Assembly (NCBI GenBank): GCA_023388055.1
Contig: JAEWGW010000018.1
Coordinates: forward strand, 124,001-188,000
Origin: Bacillota bacterium
GTDB lineage: Bacteria; Bacillota; Bacilli; Paenibacillales; NBRC-103111
Direction: 5' to 3'
Length of the DNA: 64,000 nt
The notes under the pieces were generated by a model. The model saw nothing but the letters and a program-made list of their open reading frames with translations. It made no database searches and was not told the DNA's origin. Positions 34,107-43,851 of this stretch are shown here, in pieces. The translations under genes were made by a program, and so were the position numbers. Position 1 is the first letter of the stretch; every line of letters begins with the position of its first letter.

Positions 34107-34937
34107 CTATCCCTTCACCGCCGTACCCGACAGCCCCTGGATAATGAACCGCTGCCCGGCCAGGAACACCAGTAGCATAGGCAGAATTCCCGCCGAAGCC
34201 GCCGCCATCATGCCGTTGTAATCTACATTGTACTCCAGCACGAAGTTCTGCAGACCCAGGGGCACGGTGTACAGCCTGCGGTCCGTGAGGAAAACCAGCG
34301 CATTCTCGAAGTCGTTCCAGTTCCAGGAGAAGTCCAGAATAGCCAGCGTCGCCAAGGCCGGTTTGGCCAGTGGCAGCATCAGCCGGAAGAAAATCCGCCC
34401 ATGCCCCGCCCCGTCGATAAAAGCCGACTCGGTAATTTCCTTGGGGATGCCTATAAAAAACTGCCGCAGCATAAACACGCCGAAGATGGTGAACAGGCCC
34501 GGCAGAATCAGCGCCCAATGGGTGTTGTAGATGCCCATCCAGTCGAACATGATGAACTTAGGCACAAACAGCACCTGAGGCGGGATCATCATCATGGACA
34601 GGTACAGCAGAAACAGCGCATCGCGCCCCTTGAATTCGATCCGGGAAAAGCCGTACGCGGCCAAGGCCGACAGGAAGGTAGCCCCCACCGTATTAATAGA
34701 AGCGATCTTCAGAGAGTTCAGATAATACGTGCCGAAGCTGTTGGCGCCGGTCCACACCTTGATATGATGCTTCAGCTCCAGGGTAGAGGGCAGCCAGCGG
34801 CTGTAGTCGAACACCTCATTGGGCGTTTTGAAGGAGGTGCTGATCATCCACAGGAAAGGGAGAACCATGCCCAGGCCCAGGATGCTCAGAAGCAGCGTAA
34901 ACACCAGTTTTTTGGCCAAAGAAGCCTGCTTTGTCAT
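34107..34937 (-). CDS. Carbohydrate ABC transporter permease, MalG/UgpE type
   Basis: A 276-residue protein with six predicted helices and the EAA loop ESAFIDGAGHGRIFFRLMLPLAKPALATLAI. GAGHGRIFF in place of the usual DGAS is minor. It pairs with the upstream permease to import oligosaccharides; the shared ATPase (MsmX type) is usually encoded elsewhere. AGGAGGGATGAG fixes the ATG at 34937, 13 bp after the previous gene. Confidence 0.93.
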   Translation of the reverse strand: MTKQASLAKKLVFTLLLSILGLGMVLPFLWMISTSFKTPNEVFDYSRWLPSTLELKHHIKVWTGANSFGTYYLNSLKIASINTVGATFLSALAAYGFSRIEFKGRDALFLLYLSMMMIPPQVLFVPKFIMFDWMGIYNTHWALILPGLFTIFGVFMLRQFFIGIPKEITESAFIDGAGHGRIFFRLMLPLAKPALATLAILDFSWNWNDFENALVFLTDRRLYTVPLGLQNFVLEYNVDYNGMMAAASAGILPMLLVFLAGQRFIIQGLSGTAVKG

Positions 34938-34950
34938 GATCTCATCCCTC

Positions 34951-35832
34951 CTAATAATGGACCCATTTTTTTTGGCCGTACCACTGGACAAGCGTAATCA
35001 GAAGCACGAAGGCAAACAGCATCCAGGAGATGGCCGAGGCATAGCCCATTTCGTAATAGCTGAAGGCGGTTTTATAGATGAACAGGGACATCACGGTGGT
35101 GCTGCTGCCAGGACCTCCTCCGGTGATGGCCTGGATAATGCCGAAGGATTTAATGGCGCCGATCAGTCCGGTGATGAGCAAAAGAAAGGTGGTCGGGCTG
35201 ACCAGTGGCCAGATGATCCGGCGGATCAGGGTCCAGGTGCGGGCCCCGTCCATCCGGGCCGCTTCCATCAGCTCAGGCGAGATTTCCTGGAGAGCCGCCA
35301 TGTAGATGATCATGTTATAGCCCAGAGTGGCCCATACGGCGATGATGTTCAGCGCCAGCATGGCCGTATCCGTGGAGGCGAACCAGCCCGGCGGATTCGA
35401 CATCCCCAATGCCCGCAGCACCCCGTTGATGGGACCCTGGCTGGGCTGAAACAGCAGCATCCAGACGAAACCCACGGCTACCCCGCTGGTGATATAGGGC
35501 ATGAAGTACATGGAGCGCAGCATACTTTTCAAATAAACGCTCCGGTTCAGCGCCACTGCCACCAGGAAGGCCCCGATCAGGGAAACCGGCACCGCCGCCA
35601 GATAAAGCAGCGTATTCTTGATGGCAATGATGAACTTCTCATCCTGGAACAAACGGGTGAAGTTGTCCAAGCCGATAAAGCTGTAGTTAGGATTGGCAAA
35701 CTGATAATTGGTCATAGTCAAACCCAGGGAAAATACCGCCGGAATCAGAAAAAACACGATAATGCCCAGCATGTTCGGCAGAATAAACAGGTACCCCATC
35801 CTTTGCTGCCGCTTCATCCAATTTCCACCCAT
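34951..35832 (-). CDS. Carbohydrate ABC transporter permease, MalF/UgpA type
   Basis: A 293-residue six-helix permease: YLFILPNMLGIIVFFLIP start, PYITSGVAVGFVWMLLF, and EAA loop PELMEAARMDGARTWTLIRRIIWPLVSP. Typical for importers of plant-polysaccharide fragments in Paenibacillus. GGAGGAG precedes the ATG. Works with the next permease and the binding lipoprotein 96 bp upstream. Confidence 0.94.
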   Translation of the reverse strand: MGGNWMKRQQRMGYLFILPNMLGIIVFFLIPAVFSLGLTMTNYQFANPNYSFIGLDNFTRLFQDEKFIIAIKNTLLYLAAVPVSLIGAFLVAVALNRSVYLKSMLRSMYFMPYITSGVAVGFVWMLLFQPSQGPINGVLRALGMSNPPGWFASTDTAMLALNIIAVWATLGYNMIIYMAALQEISPELMEAARMDGARTWTLIRRIIWPLVSPTTFLLLITGLIGAIKSFGIIQAITGGGPGSSTTVMSLFIYKTAFSYYEMGYASAISWMLFAFVLLITLVQWYGQKKWVHY

Positions 35833-35928
35833 TGGGAAACTCCTCCATCCGTATCCGGTTTTTGCGTAAAGGAAAGGGAGGGTCCACCTGGGAACGCCCT
35901 CCCTGACGCAATAGCTGCAATAGCCGGT

Positions 35929-37293
35929 TTATTTTTTGTTTTGTTTGAGGAAATCGTTATGCCGTTTGGCCATGGTCTCCAGGGTGGTCTTCAGATCCTG
36001 CTTGCCCAGGAGGTACTTCTCGTACTCCTCCTTGCGCAGATCGATGACCTGCTGCTCCAGGCTGGACACGTAGGTGGGGAAGGTGCCGAACACTACCTTT
36101 TTCAGAGAATCCAGATCATAAGTGCTGTCCACGCCGTTCAGGAGAAGCTTGATAGCATCATCGGCATTCACCGCCTTGGAGGAGGGAATCCGTCCCCCGG
36201 AGGCCATCGGCATCATTCCGCCGTCGGCGTACCACTTCAGGAACTTCCAGGCAGCTTCCTTGTTAGGAGATTTGGCATTGACGGACACCACGTCCCCGAG
36301 ACCGGCCGGATATTTGAATTCATTGTCATTTTTGCTCAGCTTCGGCACCGTGGCGAAGGCGATTTTGAAGCTGCGGGGGTTGTCCTTGAGATTATTGGCG
36401 TTGCGGAAAATGTACTCCCCTGCGTACAGCATCCCTGTTTCGCCCTTCAGGAACATGGTATCCGTAGGCATTTTGGAGGTCATTTGCTCCCCGTAGGCAG
36501 GCATGGTTTTGGCCTTTTGCATCTCGTAGGCCACCTCATACCCCTTGGCGGCCAGCGGATTGTTCAGGTTGGAGGTACCATCCGGCTTTACGAAACCAAG
36601 CGCAGCCGTACCGGAATCCACCTGCTCCATATAGTTGGCCTCATGCTGGAGGAGTCCCCAGCGTTTGTCGGTTTTGAGCTTGGCGGCATACTCCTTCATG
36701 TCGTCCCAGGTCCAGTCCAGAGCCGGTACGGGAAGTCCCGCCGCATCCAGCGCATCCTTGTTCAACCAGACGAAGGACATGTTCTTCTTGGTGGGAATGC
36801 CGTAATATTTGCCGCCGATCTGCCACAGCTTGGCGTCCGGACCCATTTTATCATCCACGTTATAATCGCTGTAAGCGCTTAGATCTAACGCCAGCCCGGC
36901 ATCCTTGCGCTTCTGCAGGCGGGAGTAGGAATAGTTGACGAACAGGTCCGCATCCTGGCCGGTCATCAGGGCCGTATCCAGCTTCAGGTTCCCCGCATCG
37001 TCGTTGACAAAACGCTCATAGGTCACCTGGATATCCGGATTTTGCTTGTTCCATGCCTCTACCACCGCTTGAGGACCGGACTCCGCCGGCACGCCTCCCC
37101 ACATTTTCAGCTTGACTGTTTTGCCGGTGGAGGTGGAAGCTGCCGGGGCTTGAGAGGTACCCGTCGTTGCCGCCGGGGCCGATTGTTTCCCGCCGCTGCT
37201 ATTATTGCTGTCTCCGCTTCCGCCGCATCCCGCCGCCATGCCCAACACCATTACCAAACCCATTCCACCCGCCAACCATTTTGCTTTTTTCAT
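35929..37293 (-). CDS. Carbohydrate ABC transporter substrate-binding lipoprotein
   Basis: A 454-residue family 1 extracellular solute-binding protein: signal peptide, lipobox MAAGC, a Ser/Thr/Ala-rich spacer, then VKLKMWGGVPAESGPQAVVEAWNKQNP. AAAAGGGGATG precedes the ATG at 37293. It should bind an oligosaccharide; the neighbouring heparinase-like lyase suggests a uronic-acid-containing sugar. First gene of the importer operon. Confidence 0.93.
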   Translation of the reverse strand: MKKAKWLAGGMGLVMVLGMAAGCGGSGDSNNSSGGKQSAPAATTGTSQAPAASTSTGKTVKLKMWGGVPAESGPQAVVEAWNKQNPDIQVTYERFVNDDAGNLKLDTALMTGQDADLFVNYSYSRLQKRKDAGLALDLSAYSDYNVDDKMGPDAKLWQIGGKYYGIPTKKNMSFVWLNKDALDAAGLPVPALDWTWDDMKEYAAKLKTDKRWGLLQHEANYMEQVDSGTAALGFVKPDGTSNLNNPLAAKGYEVAYEMQKAKTMPAYGEQMTSKMPTDTMFLKGETGMLYAGEYIFRNANNLKDNPRSFKIAFATVPKLSKNDNEFKYPAGLGDVVSVNAKSPNKEAAWKFLKWYADGGMMPMASGGRIPSSKAVNADDAIKLLLNGVDSTYDLDSLKKVVFGTFPTYVSSLEQQVIDLRKEEYEKYLLGKQDLKTTLETMAKRHNDFLKQNKK

Positions 37294-37510
37294 GGTTTCA
37301 TCCCCTTTTGGTTCGGTCATCTTGAGTTCATCTTACCATCCGTCCGTGCAAGGAGGCAGATACGGGGTTTGGAGAATGATGCAACGATATTTGGATGTGG
37401 GGCTGGTAACGGCGGTGAAGTCAGTGACCCCAGTGACACCCGGTAACCCCTATGACGGCGGTGACGCCAATCCGGTAACTCCGATGACGCTGCAATACGG
37501 CAAAGGCTGC

Positions 37511-38284
37511 TCAGGCCTCCGCGCTCCTCCGGTAATCAGCGGGGGTTTTGCCGGTCCAGCGTTTGAAGATTTTGATAAAATAGCTGTCCCCGGAAAAACC
37601 CACCCGCTCCCCGATTTCAGTCACGGGCAGGGCGGTTTCCCGCAGCATCAAGGCGGCAGCCTCCACCCGCAGACGCTGGTGGTAGTGGGTCAGGGTAGCG
37701 CCTGTTTTTTTCTTGAACAGGTCGCTCAGATAGCTGGCCTCCATACAGGCCAATTCCGCCAGCCGCTTCAGGCTGAATTCCTCCCGGTAATGCTCCTCCA
37801 GGTACGTGATCACCCTGTTGATATCGGGATGATCCGTTTCCCCTTGGGTGTGGTCCTTGGCAGGTAGCGTAGACCAGACCCGGTCCAGCTTCTTCAGCTG
37901 GTCCCGGCTGGCCAGCTCTGCCTCGATACGCTCCAGGTTCGCCCGCAGCGCCTCCGGGTCCATGGACAGCTTCAACAGATAACCGGAAGCGCCGAATTCC
38001 AGCGCCTGCCGGGCATATTCAAAATCGCTCAGGCACGTAAGCATCAGGAAGCGCCCCTGAAATCCTTCACGGCGGGCAGCCTTCAGAAGCTCCACCCCAT
38101 CCATCACCGGCATGTCGATATCCGCAATCACCAGATCCGGCTGCAGGCTGCCGATCAGCCGCAGCCCCTCCTCGCCGTTTACCGCCTCACCGGCTACCAC
38201 AAAACCCGCGTCCAGCTTTTCCAGAACCTTGCGCACGTATCCCCTGGCCTGATCCTCATCCTCCACCAACAACACGGTCCGCAT
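37511..38284 (-). CDS. Response regulator, CheY-AraC (YesN type)
   Basis: A 257-residue regulator: receiver (VLLVEDEDQARGYVRKVL; phospho-acceptor Asp in DLVIADIDMPVMDG; Lys in GYLLKLSMDPE) and C-terminal AraC domain (LAELACMEASYLSDLFKKKTG, VGFSGDSYFIKIFKRWTG). It overlaps the sensor gene by 29 bp. It should activate the sugar importer 218 bp downstream. In that gap, direct motifs of GTGAC/GGTAAC type recur (37412-37490) and could be its sites. Confidence 0.92.
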   Translation of the reverse strand: MRTVLLVEDEDQARGYVRKVLEKLDAGFVVAGEAVNGEEGLRLIGSLQPDLVIADIDMPVMDGVELLKAARREGFQGRFLMLTCLSDFEYARQALEFGASGYLLKLSMDPEALRANLERIEAELASRDQLKKLDRVWSTLPAKDHTQGETDHPDINRVITYLEEHYREEFSLKRLAELACMEASYLSDLFKKKTGATLTHYHQRLRVEAAALMLRETALPVTEIGERVGFSGDSYFIKIFKRWTGKTPADYRRSAEA

Positions 38285-40085
38285 GGGCTTCGTCCTCCTT
38301 CCGGTATGGTGTCGCCAACAGCAGGGGCAGCTCCAGCTTCGCCAAGGTTCCCGCTAACTCTGCAAGTGGCTCTAGGGATAGCGCCGCCCTATCCTGGTAC
38401 AGCAGACTGAGCCGCTCTCTCAGATTGGAGAGACCCACCCCGGCATTCGCCCGGCGCTTAGGTCTGGCTCCAGCAGCCTCCAGACCAATTCCGTCATCCT
38501 CCACCTCGATGACAAGACGTTCTCCGTCCCGGTAAGCCCGGATGCGGATATTCCCCGACTCGGCCGCAGAATGTCCGAAGCCGTGTACGATGGCATTTTC
38601 CACCAGGGGCTGGAGGGAGGATTTCGGGATCAGAGCATAATGCAGGGACGGGTCCATCTCGTATTCCAGCCCGAAGCGGTGGCCGAACCGGGAGTTCTGG
38701 ATCTGCATATACGCGCTGACCAGCCCCAGCTCCTCCTTGAGATGAATCAGATCCACATCCAGATTCAGGCCCGATTCCAGGAGCTTCCCCAAGGATACGC
38801 AGATATCGTGGATATCGTCCTGATCCCGCTGCATGGCGATGCTTTTGATGGTATTCAGTGTATTCAGCAAAAAATGCGGGTTCATCTGCGACAGCAGCAC
38901 CTGGAACCGGATCGCCTGCTTCTGCCGCTCCTCCAGCTTGAGGCGGTTGACCAGATCGTGTATATCCTTGACCATCCGGTTGAAGCTGCGGGTCAGGGAC
39001 TGGACCTCCTCCGTGCTTTTGCTTTCGGGCAGCACCGCCTTCAGGTCGCTTCCCGCCACAATCTCCATTTTGCGCTGGAGCCTAAACAATGGTCTGGTTA
39101 TGCCTGAGGACAGCACCACGGTTACCCCAATGGCCAGGCCCATAAACACGGCAAAAAGCACAAAAAACCGGCCCTTCATCTGGTTAATCTCGGCGAACAA
39201 AAGAGAAAGCGGGGTGCCCTTGACCACGTACCAGTCCAAGGAGGGAATATAGGCGGCGGTGTACAGAATCCCCTCCTGTTCATCACGCCAGCTGATGCCG
39301 GAACTTTCCCCGGAGTGGGCAGTGGCCCGGAGGAAGCTTTCCTGCGGCAGGGTCTTGTCGGGGAGCGAGGACAGCACTGTGCTGCCGCTTCCATCAGCGA
39401 TGGCGTAATACACTCCTCCGGCGTTGTGATCCGAGGCTTCGATCGCCCGCTGGAACCATTCCTCATAGTCCATGCTGATGCGGAGCACGGCATACAGCTC
39501 CTCGTAGTCATTGGTCAACACGGTATACAGGGACACCATTCTGGCGCTGCGGTTCACATCCCGCTTGACGTAATTGGTGTCATTGGTCACCCATAGATAC
39601 CGCTGATTCCCCCGGAGCACCCCCTGAAAGCCGGGTTCGCTCATCTGCCTGTCGTAATGGATGGGCTCCTCGGGATAAAAGGAGGTATAAATATTGCCCT
39701 TCCGGTCCAGCAGCGTATAGTACACCTGGGAGCCGGTGAGAAAAAAACTGTTGGAAATGCTGTAAAACTTGCCTTCGATCCGTTTCTTCAGCTCGCTCCA
39801 TTCATAGCTATCCGGATGCAGGAGCATGTCCTCCAGACCCGGGTCCTGGTCCATCAGGGTCCAGGTTTTGACCAGGATGCCGCTTTGATCCTCCAGCCGC
39901 TGCCGCAGGGAAAACAGCTGCTCCCGGTCGCGCTCATTGGCCTTATCCTGAAGCACACGCTCCACCGAGTTGAACATGTAAACGCTTAACATAATCAGCG
40001 GCAAAAGAATACACAGCAGGAAAACCGAAACCAGCCGGTTCTTCAGACTGTTGGGCAGAAGCTTTTCCAGCAGGGAATGCAACAT
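38256..40085 (-). CDS. Sensor histidine kinase (YesM type)
   Basis: A 609-residue membrane kinase: transmembrane helix (SVFLLCILLPLIMLSVYMF), extracellular Cache-like sensor of about 250 residues, second helix near 315, HAMP (about 330-380), kinase core with the phosphorylated His in QMNPHFLLNTLNTIKS and ATP motifs NAIVHGFG, DDGIGL and GVGLSNLRERL. Pairs with the downstream regulator to sense extracellular sugars. Start 40085 has AAAGGGG at slightly long spacing. Confidence 0.93.
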   Translation of the reverse strand: MLHSLLEKLLPNSLKNRLVSVFLLCILLPLIMLSVYMFNSVERVLQDKANERDREQLFSLRQRLEDQSGILVKTWTLMDQDPGLEDMLLHPDSYEWSELKKRIEGKFYSISNSFFLTGSQVYYTLLDRKGNIYTSFYPEEPIHYDRQMSEPGFQGVLRGNQRYLWVTNDTNYVKRDVNRSARMVSLYTVLTNDYEELYAVLRISMDYEEWFQRAIEASDHNAGGVYYAIADGSGSTVLSSLPDKTLPQESFLRATAHSGESSGISWRDEQEGILYTAAYIPSLDWYVVKGTPLSLLFAEINQMKGRFFVLFAVFMGLAIGVTVVLSSGITRPLFRLQRKMEIVAGSDLKAVLPESKSTEEVQSLTRSFNRMVKDIHDLVNRLKLEERQKQAIRFQVLLSQMNPHFLLNTLNTIKSIAMQRDQDDIHDICVSLGKLLESGLNLDVDLIHLKEELGLVSAYMQIQNSRFGHRFGLEYEMDPSLHYALIPKSSLQPLVENAIVHGFGHSAAESGNIRIRAYRDGERLVIEVEDDGIGLEAAGARPKRRANAGVGLSNLRERLSLLYQDRAALSLEPLAELAGTLAKLELPLLLATPYRKEDEAHADRVVGGG

Positions 40086-40367
40086 ATGCAGGTCGCCCCT
40101 TTCTTGACTGCAGGTTCCGCCTCTTCATTATTCCGCATCCGGGCGGGCCTGTAAATATCTGATTGCAGGAAGGAGCATGTAGGGGGGCGAGGGGGCGCGA
40201 GGCGGGGAGAGTGGGAAGGGCCAGGTGGCACAAATCGGGAGGATGGGAAGGGCATTTGTTGGCTTAAGGGCAATATGGGGTGGTAGTGGTAGGTGAGGCG
40301 TTGTGGGCGTTGTTGGGAGTAATATGAGCGGTATGAGCTATGTGGGCGTTGCACAAATCATCTGAAA

Positions 40368-40544
40368 TGTAAAAGTGCAGTTATTTTTGCAGATATCCGG
40401 CTAAAGGGTGGCTTATCCTGCAAAAGTGCAGCTATTTCTCCCGGAACCGGCCATATCCCCACGTTGCCGGGAAATAGATGCACTTTTGCATTTGGGGGTT
40501 GGCGTCCGAGGGCTGCAGCCGGAAATAACTGCACTTTTGCATTT
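40368..40544. repeat. Four-arm F-F-R-R intergenic repeat element 3 (TGCA family)
   Basis: Forward arms at 40368-40388 and 40417-40442, reverse arms at 40469-40493 and 40521-40544. Core dyad TGCAAAAGTGCA followed by GYTATTT. Spacing 49-52 bp. The remaining sequence from 40086 to 40367 is G-rich with no gene seen. Confidence 0.82.
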
Positions 40545-40685
40545 CGCGCCATCAGAGGAGGTAGGTGGGCGGTTTATTATGCTTCACAGAACGATGTGGG
40601 AGGCGCGATATAGCTTATTTGTTACTGGGGCGGGGAGCTTCCCGGGATGCCGGGCTCCTAGAGACGCCCCAGCCGACAACAAAAA

Positions 40686-40708
40686 GGCGGAGCCTCTAAG
40701 GCTCCGCC
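40686..40708 (-). terminator. Terminator of the heparinase-like gene
   Basis: Perfect stem GGCGGAGCC/GGCTCCGCC with loop TCTAA; minus-strand T run follows at 40681-40685. Confidence 0.88.
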
Positions 40709-40738
40709 AATCACTGCCGCAGCAGCAGGCGCGGCACT

Positions 40739-40898
40739 ACGCTCCGGCTGCACCGCGCAACTTCCCGCGCTTACTCCCGCGCCTACTTCAGCGCTTACTC
40801 CCGTCATTTGCGCTTACTCCTGCCGTTTGCGCGCACAGTCCCGCGCCTACTTCCGCACTTATCCACGCATATTCCCGCACTTGCTCACGCCTGCTGCC
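40739..40898. repeat. Degenerate CGCTTACTCC-type repeats
   Basis: The unit CGCTTACTCCCGC/CGCCTACTTC recurs imperfectly about six times between the terminator and the stop of the heparinase-like gene. No coding sense found in either strand. Confidence 0.5.
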
Positions 40899-42767
40899 CT
40901 ACTCCCCACTGCCTACGCCTGCACCGGCTGCGCCCGCTGCGCTCACGCGGAACTCGCCGCGGAAAACCGTCTCCGCCTTCGGCTCCAGCGCCTTCAGCAT
41001 CAGGCGGTACACCATCACCGGCTGCCCCTGATGCGCCTCGGTGGGAATAACCTCTACCTCCGGCGCAAACGCCGCCGCGTCATACGCCAGCGCCACCGAA
41101 CCGCTGGCGCTCCGCCAAACCACGCTGCCCGCCGACAATACCGGCTCTGCCCGGGAGACAAATACCTCCTCCAGTGCTGCAGGGGTTTGTCCGAAACCGA
41201 ACCGGTCGGTGAGCACCAGCGTGCCCTCCTGCCCGCCGGAAGCGGCCTTCCAGTCGAAGCTGCGCACCAGCTCCGTCAGATGCGGCGCCGGATACGCCGC
41301 CGCCATATCCAGCACCAGCCGGACAGCACCCGGCTGGATCACCTTCTCGACCACACGCGCCGCATACTGGCGGCCGTTCTCTTGCTCCAGCCCGTCGATC
41401 ACCGGAACCGAGTGACCCCGGCTGGCATTGTGCAGGAAGGTGTAGCGCTTCGGCCCAAAATACTCCTTGGTGTACACCCCGGCACCGAGATCCGTAAGCA
41501 AGCTGCTGCCGTTTACGTGAAGGATGAAGCTGCCCACATCATTGTGATTATGCGGCTCATCATTGTGGCCGCCCTTGGCAGCGAAGGCCACAAGACCGCC
41601 TTCCATCTCGCGGCGGCTTACCACCCACTGGAGATCCTCCAGCTCCCACTCGCCTTCCGGCGTATGGTGGCCCATAAGCTCGCCCTTGGACCAGAAGAAG
41701 CTCCGTGACAGATGGGCAAAGCGGTAACAATGGTCGCCATGGAAACGGGGGCCAGACATATATGGCACTTCAAGCCCATATCGCTCCGCCAGCTTGCAGA
41801 CCAGACCCGGGCTGAGCCCCGTCCGGCCGGAATAGTCAGAGAAGCTGACGAAGCTGTCGTCAGACAGCGAAATAGCCAGCGGAAACTCCGCGATCCGGCG
41901 GCATTTCTCATTGTCCAGAAGCCGGATTTTCCCATCCGTGTACGCCTCCAGCATCTCGGCAAAATAAGTGTAATAGCCGAAGCCATATATCCAATATCCG
42001 ATGCCCTCTGCACAGCCGCCGTCCTCCTGGAACCCCTCCAGGTAACATTCCATGGCTCGCACCAGCCGATCGATAACACCAGCCAGACGTTCCTTGTCCG
42101 TCTCCAGGAGAAGCAGAGCCATACCGGCAGCCCCGGCGCAGACCGCAGACCAGTTATGGGTTTGCGACTCCCACCGGAAGCGGGCGGGCTCCTCGTACAG
42201 CGGAAGGAACGTCCGCTCCTCAACTTCCTTTTTCACCCGGTAGACAATCCACGGATTCAGCTTCCCCTCCAGGAGATACAGGCACTCCGCCAGGCTGTGG
42301 GCCGTCTCTGCTGCGAACAGGTCGATCACCGACTCCGGCTCGTGGGTATAAGCAGCCACCTTTTCCAGACCAGGCTCCAGATGGGCAGGCAGGCACCAGG
42401 TGAACTCATTGCAGATTTCCCAGATTAGATCCTCCAATACAGGAAGATACTCATCGGTTTCCTCCAGCAGGGTCGTAAAAACAAGCCCCGCCAACCGGCC
42501 CCGCCGCTCGAAGTAAGGCCGTTCAAATTCCAGACGGGTTCCTTGTTTTTCGTACATGTGAAAAAGAGAAAACGGCAGCACACCAACAGGCTCCGATACC
42601 GCCCGTTTGGCCTCTGCAACCGTTTCCCCAATAAAGCCGGCAAAAACCTTCTGCGCCTTCAGCTTGCTCAGATTCTCCTTCCAATCCACTCCGAAAGGAG
42701 TCCGGGAAGCCGTCCACCCTGCTGTCTCCGAGCAGATAGCCTCCCTGATTTCACGGAAATTATACAC
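40899..42767 (-). CDS. Heparinase II/III-family polysaccharide lyase-like protein
   Basis: A 622-residue protein with an N-terminal alpha-toroid region (about 1-340) and a C-terminal heparinase II/III beta-sandwich starting near LMGHHTPEGEWELEDLQW. The catalytic-looking segment HNDEPHNHNDVGSFILHVNG holds conserved His/Asn residues. No signal peptide is seen, so it probably acts in the cytoplasm on imported uronic-acid oligosaccharides. GTG start with GGGGGGAT upstream. A LacI-type dyad lies just upstream. Confidence 0.88.
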   Translation of the reverse strand: MYNFREIREAICSETAGWTASRTPFGVDWKENLSKLKAQKVFAGFIGETVAEAKRAVSEPVGVLPFSLFHMYEKQGTRLEFERPYFERRGRLAGLVFTTLLEETDEYLPVLEDLIWEICNEFTWCLPAHLEPGLEKVAAYTHEPESVIDLFAAETAHSLAECLYLLEGKLNPWIVYRVKKEVEERTFLPLYEEPARFRWESQTHNWSAVCAGAAGMALLLLETDKERLAGVIDRLVRAMECYLEGFQEDGGCAEGIGYWIYGFGYYTYFAEMLEAYTDGKIRLLDNEKCRRIAEFPLAISLSDDSFVSFSDYSGRTGLSPGLVCKLAERYGLEVPYMSGPRFHGDHCYRFAHLSRSFFWSKGELMGHHTPEGEWELEDLQWVVSRREMEGGLVAFAAKGGHNDEPHNHNDVGSFILHVNGSSLLTDLGAGVYTKEYFGPKRYTFLHNASRGHSVPVIDGLEQENGRQYAARVVEKVIQPGAVRLVLDMAAAYPAPHLTELVRSFDWKAASGGQEGTLVLTDRFGFGQTPAALEEVFVSRAEPVLSAGSVVWRSASGSVALAYDAAAFAPEVEVIPTEAHQGQPVMVYRLMLKALEPKAETVFRGEFRVSAAGAAGAGVGSGE

Positions 42768-42794
42768 GGAAAAATCCCCCCGACACCATTTTAA

Positions 42795-42806
42795 TGAAAC
42801 GTTTCA
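42795..42806. promoter_or_regulatory. LacI-type operator dyad before heparinase-like gene
   Basis: Perfect palindrome TGAAACGTTTCA, 28 bp upstream of the GTG start. The central CG and AAACGTTT core are typical of LacI/GalR regulators; it is one base short of a standard CcpA site. Confidence 0.6.
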
Positions 42807-42825
42807 ATTAATGGGTACGAGACTA

Positions 42826-43851
42826 TTATAGCACGGCATCCACAAAAAGCGTGGTGAATTTCGCCAGATCGAATTCGTTTACCGTTAAATCATCATCATC
42901 CTTTTTGATGACACGCACAACCGGACGTCCCGGCAGCCCCCGGTGCTGGCCCACCACTACACCTACCTCATGATTGCTCAAGCGGACGCTGGTGCCGGTG
43001 GGATACACGGAAACCGTGCGCAGAAACTGGATGACCACCTCCCGGTCCAGCTTGGTGCCGGACAGGGCGGAGAGCTCTTCGATGACAAGATGGGGTTTGC
43101 CCCGCTCCCCGGTAGCCGGATTATAAAGGAGATTGTCGTAGGTGTTGGCCACAGCCACAATTTTGGCGTACAAGTGAATCTGCTCGTCCTCCAGGCCGCG
43201 GGGCATACCCGTCCCGTCCGGAGCTTCATGATGCTGGAAGGCCACGTGGGCAATAAGCAGGCTCAGCTCGCGCTTACTTTTCAACAGATCAAACCCCCGC
43301 CAGGTATGATGCTTCCGCAGGTCCTCAGATTCATCGTCGGTAAGCAGCTCTACCTTGCCCACATCGTGAAGCAGAGCGCCCGTTGCCAGCTCCTTCACCT
43401 GGGTGGCAGACAGCCCCATATTAATCCCCGTCAACGCGGCCATGGTGCACACATTCAGCGCATGGACGTACTGCTCGTTATCCTTGGTGCGGATATCCGT
43501 GAGCTGCAGCAGCACCTCCCGGTTCTGCATCACATCCTCCAGCAGCTTGTCGATGCTGATGCTGACCGCACGGGTGTTGAACTCCTTGCCGGAGCGGACG
43601 GATTGGAGCATTTCGCCCATTTTTTGCATCACAGCCCGCTTATTCTCCTCGGACACCACATCATCGATTTCCACGTCCTGAAGATGCTCGTCCTTGATAT
43701 AGAGCATCGTGACGCCGATACGGCGTAAAGTATTAATCATATAAACCGTTAACTGCACCCCTTCGGACAACAGCACGGCACCATTGGAGGAAAAAATAGT
43801 TCTGCCCAAAAAATCCCCAGATTCTACGGTGTCAATAAGTACATATTTCAT
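42826..43851 (-). CDS. HD-GYP-like domain protein (variant motif)
   Basis: A 341-residue protein: HD metal motif ALLHDVGKVELL, and second motif HHEAPDGTGMPRGL, where GYP is replaced by GMP. The N-terminal 110 residues (LGRTIFSSNGAVLL) are typical of Firmicute HD-GYP proteins. The family hydrolyses c-di-GMP; the changed motif leaves activity uncertain. ATG overlaps the end of ogt by 4 bp. Confidence 0.88.
   Translation of the reverse strand: MKYVLIDTVESGDFLGRTIFSSNGAVLLSEGVQLTVYMINTLRRIGVTMLYIKDEHLQDVEIDDVVSEENKRAVMQKMGEMLQSVRSGKEFNTRAVSISIDKLLEDVMQNREVLLQLTDIRTKDNEQYVHALNVCTMAALTGINMGLSATQVKELATGALLHDVGKVELLTDDESEDLRKHHTWRGFDLLKSKRELSLLIAHVAFQHHEAPDGTGMPRGLEDEQIHLYAKIVAVANTYDNLLYNPATGERGKPHLVIEELSALSGTKLDREVVIQFLRTVSVYPTGTSVRLSNHEVGVVVGQHRGLPGRPVVRVIKKDDDDLTVNEFDLAKFTTLFVDAVL

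Noticed and set aside
34819..36882. Plus-strand frame of 687 residues opposite the sugar ABC genes
   Set aside because: Antisense to permease and binding-protein genes with clear motifs; no domain and low-complexity composition.
40739..40898. Coding sequence downstream of the heparinase-like gene
   Set aside because: Degenerate repeats give biased translations in all frames; past the end of a clear gene and a terminator.
42795..42806. CcpA cre site
   Set aside because: One base short of the TGNAANCG spacing; reads better as a generic LacI-family palindrome.
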